The translations under genes and the position numbers were made by a program. This document shows, piece by piece, positions 4,463 through 5,241 of a DNA stretch of 5,241 nt; positions within the stretch are counted from its first letter, which is position 1, and each line of letters starts with the position of its first letter. The notes beneath the pieces were generated by a model that had not been told where the DNA came from, searched no databases, and worked only from the letters and a program-made list of their open reading frames with translations. Source of the stretch: Nitrospinota bacterium (GTDB lineage Bacteria > UBA8248); assembly GCA_029937135.1 (NCBI GenBank), contig JAPYQX010000217.1, positions 1 to 5,241 on the forward strand. The letters are read 5' to 3'.

Positions 4463-5241
4463 ATGACACTTAAAAACGGAAACGATAATCCCTCGGACGG
4501 GAGCCCCACCTATCCCCTCGGGGCGCGAATCCCCCGGACGGACGGTCCCGTGAAAGTAACGGGGGAGGCCCGCTTCGGCGCGGACGTGGAACTTCGCGGG
4601 ATGCTCACCGGGCGGATGCTCCTGAGCCCGCACCCCCACGCCCTGATCCGGCGGATCGATACCCGGCGCGCCCGGGCGTTGCCGGGTGTCCACGCGGTGG
4701 TGACGGACGAGGACACTCCGCAGGTTCGTCTCGGGCGCTTTGTCGAGGACGAGACGCTTTTTGCGCGCGGTAGGGTGCGCTTCCAGGGTGAGCGGGTGGC
4801 CGCCGTCGCGGCGGTGGACGGCGACGTGGCCGAGGAGGCCCTTTCGCTCATCCGGGTGGAGTACGAGCCGCTTCCCGCCGTTTTCGACATGGACGCCGCA
4901 CTCGCCGAGGGCGCGCCGATCATCCACCCCGATCTCGATGGCTACAAATCCTTCCGGGGGAATATTCGCTCCGGGAACATGCCGTGTCTCATCCGGGTCA
5001 ACAGCGGCGACGCCGATGCCGCCCTGGGCCGGGCGGCTCATGTTTTTGAGGACACCTACGAGACCCAGCTCATGCACGCCGGCTACCTCGAGCCCCGTGC
5101 CTGCCTCGCCGATCCGGAGGGCGGCGGGAACTTCACCGTATGGACGCCCTCCCAGGCGGTGTTCGCCGTACGCTCCTTCATCGCCAAAGCGCTCGGCATC
5201 GGCCTCTCGCGCCTCCGTGTGATCTGCACCCATGTGGGGGG
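4463..5241 (+). CDS. CoxL/xanthine-dehydrogenase-type molybdopterin-binding large subunit (3' partial)
   Basis: ATG 4463 opens a frame still open at the window end; 259 residues are visible of an expected 750-800. ARIPRTDGPVKVTGEARFGAD (21-41) is the standard start of the aldehyde oxidase/xanthine dehydrogenase a/b-hammerhead domain, which runs to about residue 143 (GRVRFQGERVAAVAA, RVEYEPLPAV). The Mo-cofactor-binding domain then begins: TYETQLMHAGYLEP (198-211) is the family's HxxxEP block, and VWTPSQAVFAVR (226-237) followed by RVICTHVGG leads into the Gly-rich GGGFG Mo-pterin loop that is cut off. Such subunits hydroxylate N-heterocycles, aldehydes or CO using Mo-MCD, with FAD (CoxM) and [2Fe-2S] (CoxS) partners. 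No intact partner is upstream. The CO dehydrogenase active-site loop (AYRCSFR) would lie beyond the window, so the substrate class is open. The Shine-Dalgarno is weak. Confidence 0.9.
   Translation, partial: MTLKNGNDNPSDGSPTYPLGARIPRTDGPVKVTGEARFGADVELRGMLTGRMLLSPHPHALIRRIDTRRARALPGVHAVVTDEDTPQVRLGRFVEDETLFARGRVRFQGERVAAVAAVDGDVAEEALSLIRVEYEPLPAVFDMDAALAEGAPIIHPDLDGYKSFRGNIRSGNMPCLIRVNSGDADAALGRAAHVFEDTYETQLMHAGYLEPRACLADPEGGGNFTVWTPSQAVFAVRSFIAKALGIGLSRLRVICTHVG

Noticed and set aside
4345..4509. N-terminal extension of the phosphorylase up to 4509
   Set aside because: The extension runs antisense across the CoxL start and promoter gap and does not resemble the family; ATG 4344 gives a normal-length protein.
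4391..5233. Long minus-strand open frame opposite the CoxL start
   Set aside because: The plus strand encodes clear CoxL motifs throughout; the antisense product shows no family pattern.

Overview
The window comes from a high-GC bacterium (most genes look clearly above 60% GC by eye) with frequent GTG starts. Its mix of flavin-dependent oxidoreductase, VOC, metallo-hydrolase and molybdenum-hydroxylase genes is typical of free-living soil or marine lineages with versatile catabolism. Nothing in the sequence fixes the taxon.

Layout. (1) 2-583 (+): the 3' end of an MBL-fold hydrolase of the N-acyl-homoserine-lactonase type, complete for all metal ligands seen. (2) 584-1736: a lower-GC accessory stretch. 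It holds a small intact TIR-like gene of the ThsB/DUF1863 type on the minus strand (762-1184), a doubtful 51-aa ORF overlapping its 3' end, short repeats, and two decayed minus-strand remnants: a cupin-like N-terminus broken by a frameshift (1282-1388) and the C-terminal end of a VWA/CoxE-like protein (1443-1631). (3) 1640-2750 (+): an intact luciferase-like (LLM) flavin-dependent oxidoreductase with a strong Shine-Dalgarno and a dyad fitting the FadR/GntR operator consensus over its probable -35 box. (4) 2751-3514 (+): a promoter-like site, a 47-aa ORF whose start matches the N-terminus of a CoxS-type [2Fe-2S] subunit but which then loses the family, and, overlapping it by ATGA, an intact VOC protein. 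(5) 3535-4344 (-): a nucleoside phosphorylase convergent with the VOC gene. (6) 4463-5241 (+): the N-terminal 259 residues of a CoxL/xanthine-dehydrogenase large subunit, divergent from the phosphorylase and running off the window.

How they fit together. The LLM, VOC, phosphorylase and Mo-hydroxylase genes look like a catabolic neighbourhood. The nucleoside phosphorylase could release bases that a Mo-hydroxylase oxidises, but this is inference. The coxS-like and CoxE-like pieces suggest that a larger Mo-hydroxylase locus has been rearranged and eroded here.

The most unusual item is the solitary TIR gene. It matches the Thoeris ThsB fold across its length, has no ThsA partner in view, and carries alanine where ThsB has its catalytic glutamate. 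No tRNA, rRNA, CRISPR array, transposase or integrase was seen.
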